DNA of 64,000 bases, taken from Lineus longissimus. Its lineage: Eukaryota; Nemertea; Pilidiophora; Heteronemertea; Lineidae. Location: positions 13,580,001 through 13,644,000 of the forward strand of contig NC_088319.1 in assembly GCF_910592395.1 (NCBI RefSeq), in the 5' to 3' direction. The notes under the pieces are model-generated. The model was not told where the DNA came from, did no database searches, and saw nothing but the letters and a program-made list of their open reading frames with translations. This document shows positions 1-12,543 of the stretch, piece after piece (the first letter of the stretch is position 1; each line of letters opens with the position of its first letter). The position numbers and the translations under genes are program-made.

Positions 1-127
1 ATGGATTTCGATATCCGATCAAGCTCTTCATCAGGACCCTGGACACTTTACCGGTTATGAAAACCCAAAAGGTCATCAATAATATGGTCGTTGATACACG
101 GTGTTGAAATAATGGAGGATGATAGAA
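1..127. other. Non-coding sequence, nothing recognised
   Basis: No open frame, repeat or RNA feature could be supported in this short left edge. Confidence 0.5.
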
Positions 128-216
128 ATTGGTATTGAAATGTGATCTGCATGGTCAGATTCATGAGTTCAACTGAGTACCTTTGGCGAAGACGATATGA
201 AAAACACTATAATTGG
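128..216 (+). repeat. Dispersed repeat family R1, copy 1
   Basis: This stretch aligns with 28487-28581 in the same orientation. The two copies share GTGATCTG, a TGAGTTCAACT block, TTTGGC and TATGAAAA followed by CTATA, separated by small indels. Copy 2 ends in GAAAAGCGCTATATAGG, which resembles the 3' tails of L2/CR1-like LINEs and of SINEs that borrow them. I infer that both are decayed 3' ends of one retroposon family. The similarity was found by eye, so the ends are approximate. Confidence 0.5.
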
Positions 217-344
217 ACTGAGACAGTGGCGAATAGACATTAACATAAACTTGTACCACATTAGATGAACTCCCGTATAAAAGCAAATCCATGACACTTT
301 GAAACAGTCTGAGATAATATACATTGTACGCTACAGCTTCATTC

Positions 345-476
345 AAGGAGTTTTCGCAAATCCCCGAAACGTCAACGGGAACACCTGTCCCGTTGCTCGA
401 CATTGTTATCGGGAGGTCGGACAATATGCGACAGGCGTTTACGTTGGTGCTTCGGGGATTGACAAAAAACTCCCTT
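345..476. repeat. Imperfect palindrome, about 60-bp arms
   Basis: The left half (from 345) and the reverse complement of the right half (ending 476) share AAGG-AGTTTT, an exact AATCCCCGAA core, CAACG, AAC-CCTGTC and CGAC blocks in the same order. Pairing is roughly three quarters over about 60 bp, with almost no spacer. This explains why both strands are open here for 60-109 codons. It is probably a decayed foldback element or MITE; a structured non-coding RNA is a less likely alternative. No target-site duplication was seen. Confidence 0.55.
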
Positions 477-3433
477 ATACTCTTTAACATGAAACGTGAG
501 TTGTTTCTTCAGCATTAATGGATATACTGAATTACCATCGAACTGTCTGGATATGCTTTAAGAAAACATATGAATAGCTAATGCGATGGCAGTATTGGTG
601 TTTTGATTTCACAAACATTGTGATTGCAAAGAAAATAGTGTAGCCATTATCTAATCAATAGAAATAACATATCAAAGGCATTAGAAGTTAGTCTGACTGA
701 TATTAAGATTCCTCCACTTTCTGTATGGAATTAGCACATTTCCACGACTTTCAAAGAATCGAAACTTTGTGTGCTTTGGGCATTATCAAGATAATGTACC
801 ACCAATATCCATTAGCAGATTTGAAGATGAAACAATATCTCTTCAGAAAGTTCGCATTTGAATGTTTGATCCCTAGTTGTGATGGGATAAGACGACTCCT
901 AGGCACCACAAATGCCTTTAGTGACAATACAATGTAAATAAAGGGACATCTTGCGTAATGAACGCACTCTTTGTTGCATTCCACTTAAGGTGTCATAAAC
1001 ACCTTTTTTTATTTCGCACTCTCTTTTTGACAGTACTCGACTTTTGCCAGCATGCTATTTTATGACCTCATTTAACGATGTGTTTTCTGTGAGGGCAAGG
1101 GAAGGATTTAGCTGAATGCGATATCATGAACTCTCATGTCATAAGGATTTGTTATTTTTTCGCTTCGCTGCCTGCACCCAAACTAGCAAACTAACACAGG
1201 CTTCTCTTTGCTCTGCGATTCCGCATGCGCTGTGCGATTCATGCCAAATCGCATTGAGTGGAACCATGACCATAATAACCGTGCTACCACAATTAAGGTG
1301 AAAATTGCATACTTTGCAAAATGCATCCGGAATTGTGTAAAATCGTCCGCAATGTATATCTACCATCAGGAGATAGACTAAAGAATGTAAGTGAGTTGTT
1401 TATCAACTAGACGAGAAATGAATATTGCAACAGCAAAATCAGACTAATTGAATCCGGCCAGACACAGTTCATGCATTGTTAAACTGTCCAGCATTTTTCC
1501 CCCTAAAACAGATTAAATTGATGGGGATGGCGCCAGATGAGTGATGCATGCACAATGTGACATAACTAGAGATCGGGCGGGGGCGCTTGACTGAGTATCG
1601 GGAATAAAAAGCGCATGAGAGAATAAATTGTTTACATGCAGCCCGGAGGAGATTTTTTTCGATTAACCAAAACAATGAAGACAAATATGAGAATGGGAAA
1701 TTGCGATCGTTGATCGAGTTAAATAATAGCTAAAAAAGTACAATCATGTAACTACATGTACATCTTAATAACGATGTTACTGAATAGCTCTCGATACTAC
1801 CAATTAGACCTGACAACGAGACGGGAGTGTCAAATAGTACAAATAATAGTATTTGTACAGAAAATGATGTTATTACATTCTGTTTTTCTGAAAACAATGA
1901 CATCAAAAGGCGACCATTAGCTAGCAGACTAATATGTGCAGTGCCAGCTGACAGTCGCCTCATCAGGACAGACAAGACTAGCTTACCCGACGCGAGACAC
2001 TATCACACAAGCGGGGCGATTGATCAGCATGCTCAGGGACTATATCATAAGCGGCCATTCGAGATAATTTTCCGAGGGAAATTGCTGTTCGCTGTTTCCT
2101 ACATGTACACTTCGGTTAACAAATGAAGCCATACCATAATCATTGGGCAATTGCTTTTCCATTGGTATGCGTTTTGATAAGAAACGTGGAAATAAGATTG
2201 CTTTCAACTATCTTTTAACTAGTGTATCCCTGTCAAATTTTGTAAACAATGAAGATGACATACATGTTCGCGCAACTTACTCGAAAGTTATGCAGATCAC
2301 GACGTGATGATTCGCGTAACCTGAAAGTGTGCACGCACATGTCGCGCACATAAAAGCACAAAAGGATGCCAGATGGGATTGGGACTGTATTACCTTGACT
2401 TTTAAACGTATGACCTTGACCTTTGACCTCTCAAAGGTAATCTGCGTGTCAGACTACATTATGCTTATAAAGTTGCGTGACCAACGGGCCGAGGATCCCT
2501 CTGGGTAAGGTTTAACTAACAACCAGTCAGACAAATTGTCTTCAAATTATATTTTGATAGCGTGATGACAGTGTGATGGTTACTAAATAAGCAAACGGAA
2601 CATAAGAGAACAAGCATGTGGTTCAATGGATTTAGGGGATATCGTGTTATCATTTGGTTAATGCCACAACGAGACTCATAAATCTTGTATCAATCGGTAA
2701 CAAACAAATGCCGGCCAAACTTATGAACTATTGCTCGGCCCATAATCTGTTAGCCTAATGACCACATTTCATGGCTTAGTACGTTACGACCCACGATTAT
2801 TGGATGGAACATAGCAACATAATAACGTAAATATCTTCACTTGCCGCTGGTTTCATCGCCTCGGGAATCACTTTTGATGTCTCAGCAGCCTAACGAGATT
2901 TATAGTATGGTTATACAGGAACGATAGTTAGTGGTCAGTCGGTATCTGAGAGCAATTTCTTCTTCAACAGGTGTAACCCTCAAGAAGTACATTTGATTTA
3001 ATTAGCTTAGTCATAAATCATATTTGTAAGAAAATATGCATTTTGGAGTCGGTTTCGTATATTTCACCAAAACCTACCATGCAAAAATCAGAGCAAGTGG
3101 TGCAGGTTAGGTTTCCCTATCACACTTTTACCAGCTCAGGAGTTTCCTTTTATTGGTCTTCTCGAAGGGACACCCCATAAACCAGACCAATGATTCACTG
3201 AATTAAGGGCATACTTGATGTCGACCTGGACCAGTGGACAAAGTTTCCTCGAAAATGGCTGTGCGAACTAGGTGAAGTGAGGCTACAAAATATTGCTACT
3301 TACGTTCATTACAGTTGTGATATACTAGTGGCAATATCCTGTTTCCTAGGACCATTGGAATTCCAATAAGCCCATGCATGGTGAGAATAATCTATATAAA
3401 CTATTAGAAAGTAGCAGTAGCGGGGTAATCGAC
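477..3433. other. Long non-coding stretch
   Basis: No open frame here has coding character. A small perfect hairpin lies at 987-1005 (AAGGTGT/ACACCTT followed by a T run); in a eukaryotic intergenic region it has no evident role. The 16-mer CTAATGACCACATTTC at 2755-2770 recurs exactly at 21876-21891 and with one change at 21561-21576. Confidence 0.5.
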
Positions 3434-3530
3434 ATACTGAACTTCCAGCGGTATTGCCTCCGTTACCTCCGCCCATACAACGCGCGTAGTCTGTAAAGCT
3501 TAGCAATGTCAATACATTTGGTGTCAAGAT
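3434..3530 (+). repeat. Dispersed repeat family R2, copy 1
   Basis: This 97-bp stretch matches 35543-35634 in the same orientation. The copies share ACTGAACTTCCAGCGG, TATTGCCTCCG, CTCCGCCCAT, a GTCTG-AAGCT-AGCAATG block and GTCAATACATTT, then GTCAAGAT. Differences are scattered substitutions and small indels in the middle. It is a fragment of an unidentified interspersed repeat; no terminal inverted repeat, tail or coding capacity is visible in either copy. Confidence 0.7.
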
Positions 3531-6306
3531 TGGTAATCGAGCGCCTACAGAGTGACGTCGTGGTGTAGATATTCGTCCCCGCGCAGCGCGTCACCTTGCA
3601 TCAATCCGCACAAAAAGGTGACTGGACAGGCGACAGTTTGGTAATGATACGAATGGTCATTTCGAAGTGTACTTCTAGAGTGGACCAGGCCCAATATTGT
3701 TCTAATACGCATCGAGGAGAAAAATATGACAGTCATCATACTGTCTCGTGATACCTGACCGGTAAATCGGCCATCAGCCGACAGACCAAGGCACTAGCCA
3801 TTCTTCCTGCCTCCTAATTAAAAAGCACCAGGTTTTTAACCTTCATGAAAGCTATTTCGTGGCCGGGGTCGATGTTATCAAGACTTTCCCTGAACCCTTT
3901 CCTAAGACAGTAGAAAATGAGCCTTTAAGTGACCAAGAGAACTGCGCGTAGGTCGAGTCAACAAAGTCAAAGCTAAATAGCTTCATCCGGATCCCCATCG
4001 AGCTAGTCGAGGATTTACCAAGCGTGCACAAATTGGCTCGGTCATGTCGTGTTGGTTGACATGTTTGCTAGAGCCACCCTGGGTCCTTTCCCCTTCATTA
4101 CAATGAAAGAGACGTCACGAAGCGCCTGGCTGCATTCTAGAAACTTTCCAACTTTTAGACGAGGAAAGCAAAAGGTAGACGATCAACCCAAACAAAGAAA
4201 CTTTTGTTTGACTAATACCAATAAGTGTCTGGTATTTCCACCCTATGGTTCGACGATGTCCAGCAAACCACATGATTGTCTGACGCACCGCTGTCCAAGC
4301 TCATCAATCACAAAATGAGCTGTTCGTTTTCTGCCTGACTTTTTTCCGTTTCCCGGCTAGACGGTGAGTTGATTGCGGTATAGCCAAAATGCATCCCATG
4401 CGGGTGATCGATGCGCTATTGAAAGATATGTTTCTCAAGATTGGTGCCTCCTTGTGGTTTGTCATGAAAACGCCCTACATTCCCCCAGACCAAATCTATA
4501 AACGCTCTCGAAAAATCAAGGGTACGTAACGCAGTGAAATTCTATCGACACATCGACTAAACTTTTCGTTCGACACATCTTGCGACGAGTTCATGCCCTC
4601 CTCTGATAGATACAACCACTTAAGAACCAATGTTCTCCTTAGTAACAATGCTCAAAGACGCTCGGATAAATAAGTGACAAGCTCCTAATTGCTTGTCATG
4701 TCCTCGGGGAGGGTGAACATGCTATTGATTAAGGGTGAACATAGGGGATAAGGTTGTCACCTGTTCATCGAAAGACAGGTGAATTTCTGTGTTTTAGTTT
4801 CCTACTTGTCCTACTTTTAAAGGACGTCGTTCACAATTACTGGTGGCCAGAAAAAATAGAAGTGCAGTTATAAATGTATACACAATGCCGTAGTGCAGTA
4901 TTAAAATGCATGCGAATTATCTGAAACTATCTGTCTACACAACGAATATGCTGAAATTCATGTTTATAGTATGTATTTACGCAATTTGAATTTTTCAAAT
5001 TCAAACACATTTTGAAGTTTTTTAATGAACGGCGTATGCCTTTAAAACCTGCTATAAGCTTATACATGCAGTGAGGCCCTTGGCCAAATTCAAAGAGGAG
5101 TTTAGCTCTTACAACAGTTTGTCAATATTTGGTGGCAGAGTGAAAAATAATGCTCTTATGGAGATACGTAAGGTGCTTACCTCACAAAGGACAATATACA
5201 TGTAGTTTCACTGGCAAATAGCCGTGCTCTGCACAAAAGGCTATGTAATGAATCCTTATTTTAGGTTCTATTGTCACCCAAACACAAAGGAAAAACACAT
5301 GTGAGAGTACAATAGTCGGTTGGAAGAGACAATAAGCTCAAGTGGCCTCCCATTAGCTGATAGGTACTTTTATTTGCAGGTTGCAGACACCGGTTAGACA
5401 CTGGAATGAACTAGTATGCTTTCCTCCTTGTGTTGTGAGGCATATCATTTGAGCTTTAAAGGCCAACCTATCAAATCATACATGACAGATGAAATGAACA
5501 CGTAAGTCATCTACATTTACTTTCCGAATGTACCTTTTTTTCTTTTGCTGTATAGACCTCAGGAGAGGTCCCGAGGGTCCCGGGCTTAGAAGGCAGTAAG
5601 TTGAAACCGAAGTGATCTAAAATTGACTTGATTGGTGAAGTCACGATCTGTATTGCATGATTACATGCAATCTACATGCTATCAAATTTGTCTTTCATCA
5701 AACAAATTGGGTGAAACGGATTTAACCTTGTCCGAGTCTTTATCATGTCATGATTGTATTTTCCATGACCATCATTATGATAAAGATTCCGGAGAGCATA
5801 AAATAATTCAGCGCTCTGGGAAACATCTGCGCGCGACCTTGAGTGCCTTGGATCAGAGAGGATGTCAAACATTTCTTGCTGTTTTTTCTTCAAAGGAGCC
5901 TGAGCAAGAATAGATCAAGGCTATAGCAGCGTCTTGAATGTCTTTCGGCGAATTTCATTACACATCATGCATGATCATTGAGGGGTTTTTAATTTTTGCA
6001 CACATTTTTCATGGGGCTTGTGAACATTATTGGCCAACCTATAGTATTCAATCAGTTGGTCGGCGAAGCCTGTTCGTACAGCACATTTTCCCAAGTTATT
6101 TTCTTGGTCTTTCGGGTGTTTTAAAGCATCAAAGCGAAGATAAATTGCAATAAAAGAATTAGCGACTAGATAATCATCAGTTCTGATAACAAGGCTCGCA
6201 CTTAGCACATTGCTTGCACTACAGAGACATGATGGACGATATGGTGACACTTTTGGAAATGTGGAAACAGTTGAAAATCTCTGTCAACAACATCATGGTC
6301 GCAGTT
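3531..6306. other. Long non-coding stretch
   Basis: No supportable gene. A short perfect hairpin (TGACAAG/CTTGTCA) lies near 4676-4699, and an AT-rich self-complementary patch (TTTGAA...TTCAAA) near 4985-5007. Open frames of about 90 codons near 5632-5913 and 5975-6250 either begin without an ATG or overlap each other on opposite strands, and show no recognisable domain. Confidence 0.5.
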
Positions 6307-6476
6307 CCAAATTATCATGTTTTTCAAACCTAATTGAGCTTTACGTCTCGTTGATTATACCTACCAGATCTTCTGTGGCAAGTCGTTTTATCGAATTATC
6401 ATATTTTTCAAGCCTAACTGACCTTTACGTGTCGTTAATTATATAACCTACCGGATCTTCTACAGCAAGTCAGTGA
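6307..6476. repeat. Two-copy tandem duplication, about 84 bp
   Basis: Two head-to-tail units start near 6307 and 6391. Each contains AATTATCAT, TTTTTCAA, CCTAA-TGA, CTTTACGT, TCGTT, ATTATA, CCTACC and GATCTTCT followed by GCAAGTC. Identity is about 85% with a few one- or two-base indels. The duplication also gives an internal repeat in an overlapping open frame, which is a by-product of the DNA repeat. Confidence 0.75.
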
Positions 6477-7610
6477 CCTTGATAAAAGCTGTAATTTCGC
6501 TCATAGACCCGGCCCTTGATTATACAGTTCTGTGCGTTGTCTGTCCGACCGTGTGATCTCTCGGAATAGTCTTGTCGACATTGAATGACCTTGCCTGGTC
6601 TCATCAGGGGAAGGAGTTGACGAATCTTGAACACTGGCGAATCGTGAATGGATCCAGCCGATGGAATTTTGTCCTTACGACAAGAGCATATCAAGAAAAA
6701 CAGGGAAGCAATTGACGAAGCATCTTTCCCCCGATAAGTCCAATCCCAAACTAATAACAGGCATTTACTTGCTGACAGAATTTGTTAAATGGATTTTATT
6801 TCGCGATCTCCGAGTCTCGTGTATAAGATGTGAGCAAGGATCAAAACCAATATATATCGTGTTGCATAGATGACTGATCCGGCGACATATTGCCCGGATA
6901 CATCTTAAATCGTTGAGCAACACTCGCTTCAAAGTCTCCTCACGCAAGTGGGAGCAAATCGAGGCGACTTCGGTAAAAATGCCTTGTTTTGCAGTATAAA
7001 TGGCGTGTGCCGATTTAATCGCCTTGTTCCGTACTTATCGAAGCTGTGTCAATTTGATCTTCTTATTCCTCTGTGTCTGTTCGAGTATTTGAGGATTAGC
7101 CAAGAGATGAAACGGTTCTGTGAACTGTGCAGGCGGTGATGTTAAGAAGCAAAGTAGTCTGGCCCACATGGCACGTTTTGAGACAAACTATGTTTTTAAA
7201 ACTTCATGATCGCGTTTATAAGCAGACAACCGCTACGCAGTGTAGGCTAGTTAGGTCTAACGATAACAAAATATAACGTACGTTTTAGAAAAATAAACGC
7301 TTTCATTGTTTGATCAGCCGACCGCCTGGTTGGCCATCATGACTTCAGGTCATTTTTATATTGTTTTCCAACTTGTCATTTTATATGCCTTGAGGTTTAT
7401 TTCTACATGTATCACTCATTGCCTGGGGCCAGAATCTGACGTCTGACAATCAACGTACTCTACTCGGTAATTGAGGTTATCGCCTCATTAATGTAAATAA
7501 CATATTTTCAACACGTCTCGTGAGAGTCCTCGAAATGACTGAAGCAAACCCTCGTCGACAGCTGAGCTGCTTGATTACCGGGCCGCAGAGCAAACAAACA
7601 TGTTACTGCT
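6477..7610. other. Non-coding stretch
   Basis: No gene, RNA or repeat could be supported. Overlapping 60-74-codon open frames on both strands look like chance. Confidence 0.45.
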
Positions 7611-7979
7611 TCAGGCAGAAGTCTTGCGGGCTATAATTAAAACGCAGTTTTCACCATTAAAATCTATGTCGACCGATTCCTTGACTGAAAAGCCCTGATG
7701 CACCGAACAGCGATATAGAAAGTCAAGTATACATGCATTGTGCTTCAAGCATGTCAAGTGTCGTGTAACATGCCCCAAGGGTCCTGTACAACTTAAATAG
7801 ATCCTCCATTTCTCAATTCGCGTAACGATAATGTTCGACCAATCAAACACGTTTACTGCAGTTGTCGCCAAATACATTACGCACAGTAATGTATCATGCG
7901 ATCGCTGGTGTCTAATGCATCGGAGTAGAAATCCGAGATTAGATGCATTATGCATCAAGTGTTGTGTAACATAATCCAT
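7611..7979 (-). CDS. Hypothetical small ORF, 122 codons, doubtful
   Basis: The minus-strand ATG at 7979 sits in a complete Kozak context (GCCACCATGG) and opens a 122-codon frame ending at 7611. I recognise no domain, signal peptide or membrane segment. The frame holds two imperfect copies of a unit of about 25 residues (VTQHLMHNASNLGFLLRC and VTRHLTCLKHNACILDFLYRC). These arise from a diverged direct DNA duplication of about 75-80 bp (near 7694-7770 and 7903-7980). No promoter, intron or poly(A) signal supports it. Frames of this length are expected a few times per window by chance, so only the Kozak match and the in-frame repeat favour it. Confidence 0.15.
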   Translation of the reverse strand: MDYVTQHLMHNASNLGFLLRCIRHQRSHDTLLCVMYLATTAVNVFDWSNIIVTRIEKWRIYLSCTGPLGHVTRHLTCLKHNACILDFLYRCSVHQGFSVKESVDIDFNGENCVLIIARKTSA

Positions 7980-7980
7980 G
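7694..7980. repeat. Diverged direct duplication, about 75-80 bp units
   Basis: The segments near 7694-7770 and 7903-7980 share GATGCA/AATGCA, a GTAGAAA-like block, ATGCATT, TCAAGTGT and GTGTAACAT in order, about 210 bp apart. The copies are old, with many substitutions and an indel. Confidence 0.45.
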
Positions 7981-7988
7981 GTGGCCAC

Positions 7989-10900
7989 TATTTTTTATTA
8001 GATTATCCATTATACGTTTCTCAAATCACCTGAGTGATGCTGCGTATAAACGATAACGTTCCGTTCACGGGAGTATAGGACTAAACCATGTTTACTTGTC
8101 AGTAAGCGAAAATATCCGGCACGCAAGTTTTTTTCTGTGAAACGGCTGTTATCGACATCAGAACGACTTTTTTACGATTTTGCCTCAATATATACATGCA
8201 AAACGTTGTTTTGCTACGTAAGGAAAGGGACTTGTGAACTGGATCTAGGTTGAGAGAATTGCACAGGACATGCTAGAGGAAGTGGAGGAATCGTATTTGT
8301 GATGCGCCACTTGGAGTAAGAGGGATAAAGTCAAGTAAATCACGTGAATAAATAATTCGCGTCATTCTCTTACAATAGAAGAGGAGTGAGCGCAAACTAT
8401 AGTTACTGGACCGGGCTTTAATCGCAGCTGAAGTCACCTATTTGCATTCGCTTGATAAGACGTCACGGAGAAGAGTTTGGGATAAATTTAACTCTAAATC
8501 TCACGGAAACTATAATATATAATAGGATCACAGAGAATCGTTCGCCGAACCTATCGATATATTAAGCCATTTGTATCCGACTTTACGACGGAAATTCGCA
8601 TAATAGAAAAACCAGGTTATCTTGAGCTGTATCAGTCCCGGTATTGTAATTCCACAATACCTTTATCCTACATTCAATTAAGTGCTGAGAACTGATTCTT
8701 CCGGGGGGACTAAATTTACTCCCTCAACGTCACTATCGGTCGTAACAATGAGCGGCCACTTCATCAGCCTGTTATGGCGAGACACGAATCATGTCTACTC
8801 ACATCGTATATTTCTCGATAATCGCATCGATGACAAGTAAAGATGAGCCAAATCTTGCTCAGCGTCTTGTAATTCGTTCCTAAGGAGCAGTGATGGGATT
8901 ACTGACTAATCTGCCTTATGTCCAGCCCAAAAGTACAGCTGAGCTATAATCGGATAGACGAGACAGCGCCCGCGTCTTGACAAATCTTCGAATATTATTA
9001 CCTTAGCTCAGTCTATCCGGTTTGTTAGGAAATAGATGTCAGCCTTGGGACGATTTAATTAGGCAGTAATACGCATTCGTTATTAATTGTATTAATGAAC
9101 GAAAATTTTCTGATTGTGTACATCAGCCTCATGAAATAATTACTTATTAATTGATTAGTTACCAATAAAATCCTCGTGTGCAATATTGATGGGTCCATTC
9201 AGCTAGCACTAGCTCATCTACTGGTACTGCTAATGGCGCCAGGCGTGCATCTTCGGGTCTTCTATAACAAAGCTATTGCTATCCAATTCAATCTCATACG
9301 CCTCATCTCTATTAGTCTCATCCCCTACGAATTCAGAGGAGAAAAAGTCTTGACATGACAGGAAAGGGTTTCATCTATCACAACTGCACTTGTTAATACC
9401 CTGGAGCCCTCAATTTGGACATGTTAGGCGGCTAAATGGACTTTCTTGCACCAGAAGAAGAACACGACATAACGCTTTCCCGTTAAGCTTTTCTTGTGAC
9501 TCTCTTAAAGCAAAGAAATTGATGGTAAAATACTATATGGCGTTAAATGATGTCAAAGTATTCGGCGTCCTTCGCGAGAAATGATAATGCGATTACTACA
9601 TGTTACTAAAACTGTCTTAGCCCGGTACTCTAAGAGAGCGCATTTCTCCAGAGACATTAGTGTAAATTAAAAGGGAGAATCTAATACCATATGATTTGTT
9701 CAGACACCCAAGTGACAGTGTACAATTATCTTTACAACACTGCCAATTACCTTTAACTATCCGCTGGTGTATAGAGAGTACTTGTACCTTTAGCCAGCCG
9801 AACAGACACCAGACATGCACATATAATCTATAGCAACTTTCCGACTACGACGATTTATAGGTGTGCAATTCTTCCAAGGACAGTCGATGAATGTCTCACT
9901 CTGAAAACCAATAAATTTAGCGTTGCTTCAATAGATGTTTCCCTTAGTCAGTCCAATATAATATCGATTGCTTCTTACTTTCGGATGAAATGAAATTACT
10001 TTTTATTAAATTCGATATTGCAATAAACAATAGTCGTGGTGGGTAAGTTATCAGTTTTTAGTTATCCTTTTCAACGCAATGGAAACAAGGCCCTTGGTGA
10101 CAGTTAATCGGACAAAAAGAAGAAATGCGGGGCTTAATGTACGCCCCTCAAAATGGACAAATGTCAGTCTTTGTTTTTTTTGGTGTCGTTTGTGTCGTCA
10201 TCTCGTCTCAAGTTATACCCATATAATTTTCATTTTTTCTGATCTCAGGCCTTTCGATGGCGTGTCATGAGAAACCAGTTTTGGTCGACCACCGAGGAGA
10301 AATAACTTCAAAACGTCTGAGTGTGTAATGTATTTTCAACATACAATATATACACCAGTAGATGCGGATTCCTTTTGAAATTCGACCCAATCCCATTCAC
10401 GGCCTTGCCACAAGTCAAATGTTTGTAGGTCACTGCCATGGACGCTGACAATTCCCTGTCAGCGTAATCAGTTATCATGGTTATCTATTCCTGTCGATGA
10501 GAAACACTTCGACATCCAGCTCTTCACATTTGCAAACGGTGCCGCGGGTTAGTGCAGTATACATGTGCGTGTTGAGGGCAAACTGACCGTTACCAACCGT
10601 GACTGCAGCAGCAGTATCAGGTTTTTTGGGTAATTTGCTATGTCTCTCTCGATATAAACACTGGTCATCAATTTCCTCTCGGCCAATTGCTGAAGGAACA
10701 TGACGCAGTTGTTTTATTCACTACCAAAGCCCACGAGAATGCACTTTGGTGAAATATATGGATGACCGGGATAAACTCCCTTTAAGTAGATCGGCTGACA
10801 TCACTTAACATGGTTCCGCAGAGTAAACGGATATCTACTTATATCTGAACATGAGTGAGATCTGGTCATGTTACTTAAAAGTTGGCCGAGTAGTTTAAGT

Positions 10901-12423
10901 ATGGTTGGTTACAGAAATAGCTCGCCATCGGTCTCCGACACTGCTATACAGGTCTTCTGCTACTTGTATGCATGGTTATGGGATATGAAAACATCATCTG
11001 GATCCCATTTTACAATCATCTGGACCACAAAGGTTTTTGCATCTTATCAAGATTATATACACGGCTACATTCAAAGGGGGTATAGACCATGATGTTCAGG
11101 CTGCTCTAAAATCTGCCAAAGGGAAAGCGCCACCATCAAACGCCTTCTCGCGCAGGACATTTTGAATCCACGCAGCCACCTTCAGGAAGAATCGGTGATT
11201 GGAAACTCTTTACAGCTATTCACAAGAACCACGATCCTCTACCAAAGACTGCTCTCTGTTTGAAGCGAGCGAAGAACGACCTTGCCGAATGATTATGAAA
11301 CACTGGCGACTGGAGAAAGACGCCCTGAAGGCCACATCCACAGACTTAATGATTTAACGCTGTCGTCGAACACTACGAAGGAGACGTCGAAGATGAGTAG
11401 AAGGATAATAAATTGAAATAATTCTCAATGAAAGAAAATTAGCGTTGTTTAAATAACACTCGGTAACTTAAGGAAATCTAGAGTCTGGCTAAAGTGACAA
11501 AGGAATGAATTCACGTTTATTTCATTATTCTTGAATTTGCAAGAATTTTGGTGTAGCCCCTTGGATAAAATACTCGATGATCGGTCTTGTTTGCATGTAG
11601 ACACACAAGAAACACATTGTAGATTATCGGAAAGAAAGAACAGGGTGTATTCATGTGAGCACTTATTGACTAGCAAGGTTTTGAGAAAGCTACCCCTCAA
11701 TCTTGACTGTGCGGTTGAACAAATTTACGACGTATAACGAATGTCTGTGGGTCTGGATGCTAGGAAGCGTGTTAGCTCGGAGCTAACATCTTCAATGAAT
11801 TTGAACTGAGTTAGACATCCGTTGTTTACATCCGAGCAATCCTCACCTTGACGATCGTTTCAAGTGGTCCCTCTGCTGTTTACGTCCACGTTTACCGACT
11901 AAGCCGCAAAGATGTACTCTTTCCCTTACAAGCAAATGCGAATCAGTTTAAAGTAATTAAACGTGTTTGACCAGAGTCTTCGATATGTTGTCACAACTCG
12001 TAGCGTATTTGCGCCAAGTCAACAGAAAGTGTGTACAGAACAACGTGGCACTTCCATTTACTGTTAAGTCTTTCACGTTTCCCGCCTACTCGGGAGGCAT
12101 CACGAAATATCAATCATCAGAGAAGGCAGAGTTACGGTTAGCGTGTTTACTTGGTGTAACACAATCAACTGAAATCAGCCTCTCGTCTCTTGTCCGTAAG
12201 TCTTCTTCCGTATTGATTCACCCGTTGCGTTTATCTGATTGTGTACAATTACACGTATATGGAATTAGAATTTGATTTTGCCGGCGTCCAAGATCGACGA
12301 TTCCTTTCTTGCATGAAGTTGTTCACGGTCCATCTTCCCGCAGCCACACATTGGATATCGAGACACAAACACAATTCTTGAATTGCTATTGAAAGCCAAA
12401 AACTGCTTAAATGAGTAAGTCAA
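7989..12423. other. Long non-coding stretch
   Basis: No gene can be supported over 4.4 kb. A purine-rich, somewhat more GC-rich patch at about 11100-11410 ends with an AATAAA-like ATAATAAATT. It reads open only in short pieces across several frames, so at most it is a decayed retrocopy that I cannot identify. A 102-codon frame near 11967-12275 has no ATG at its start and no recognisable domain. Confidence 0.45.
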
Positions 12424-12543
12424 TGGGTGATATGAATAAAGACTAGCAAATGCTTTTATCTAAAACTCCATGTACATTTACACTAGGCCTTCCTGTACAA
12501 AACCGGAATAAAAGCATTTGCTAGTCTTTATTCATATCACCCA
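12424..12543. mobile_element. Perfect 36-bp inverted repeat with 48-bp loop (MITE-like)
   Basis: The arms 12424-12459 (starting TGGGTGATATGAATAAAG) and 12508-12543 (ending CTTTATTCATATCACCCA) are exact reverse complements over 36 bp, around a 48-bp loop. Both outer flanks contain AGTAAGT (left about 12413-12419, right about 12545-12551), a possible but imperfectly placed target-site duplication. The arms have no mismatch, so the structure is young or conserved. A short MITE/foldback insertion is the simplest reading; a hairpin RNA precursor is the alternative. Confidence 0.7.

Noticed and set aside
161-518. Overlapping open frames on both strands (109, 62 and 64 codons)
   Set aside because: Explained by the imperfect palindrome at 345-476, which mirrors openness onto both strands.
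987-1005. Hairpin followed by a T run resembling a bacterial terminator
   Set aside because: The context is eukaryotic intergenic DNA and there is no adjacent gene.
6210-6446. Frame with repeated ELYVSLII-like segments
   Set aside because: Follows from the 84-bp DNA tandem duplication; no independent coding evidence.
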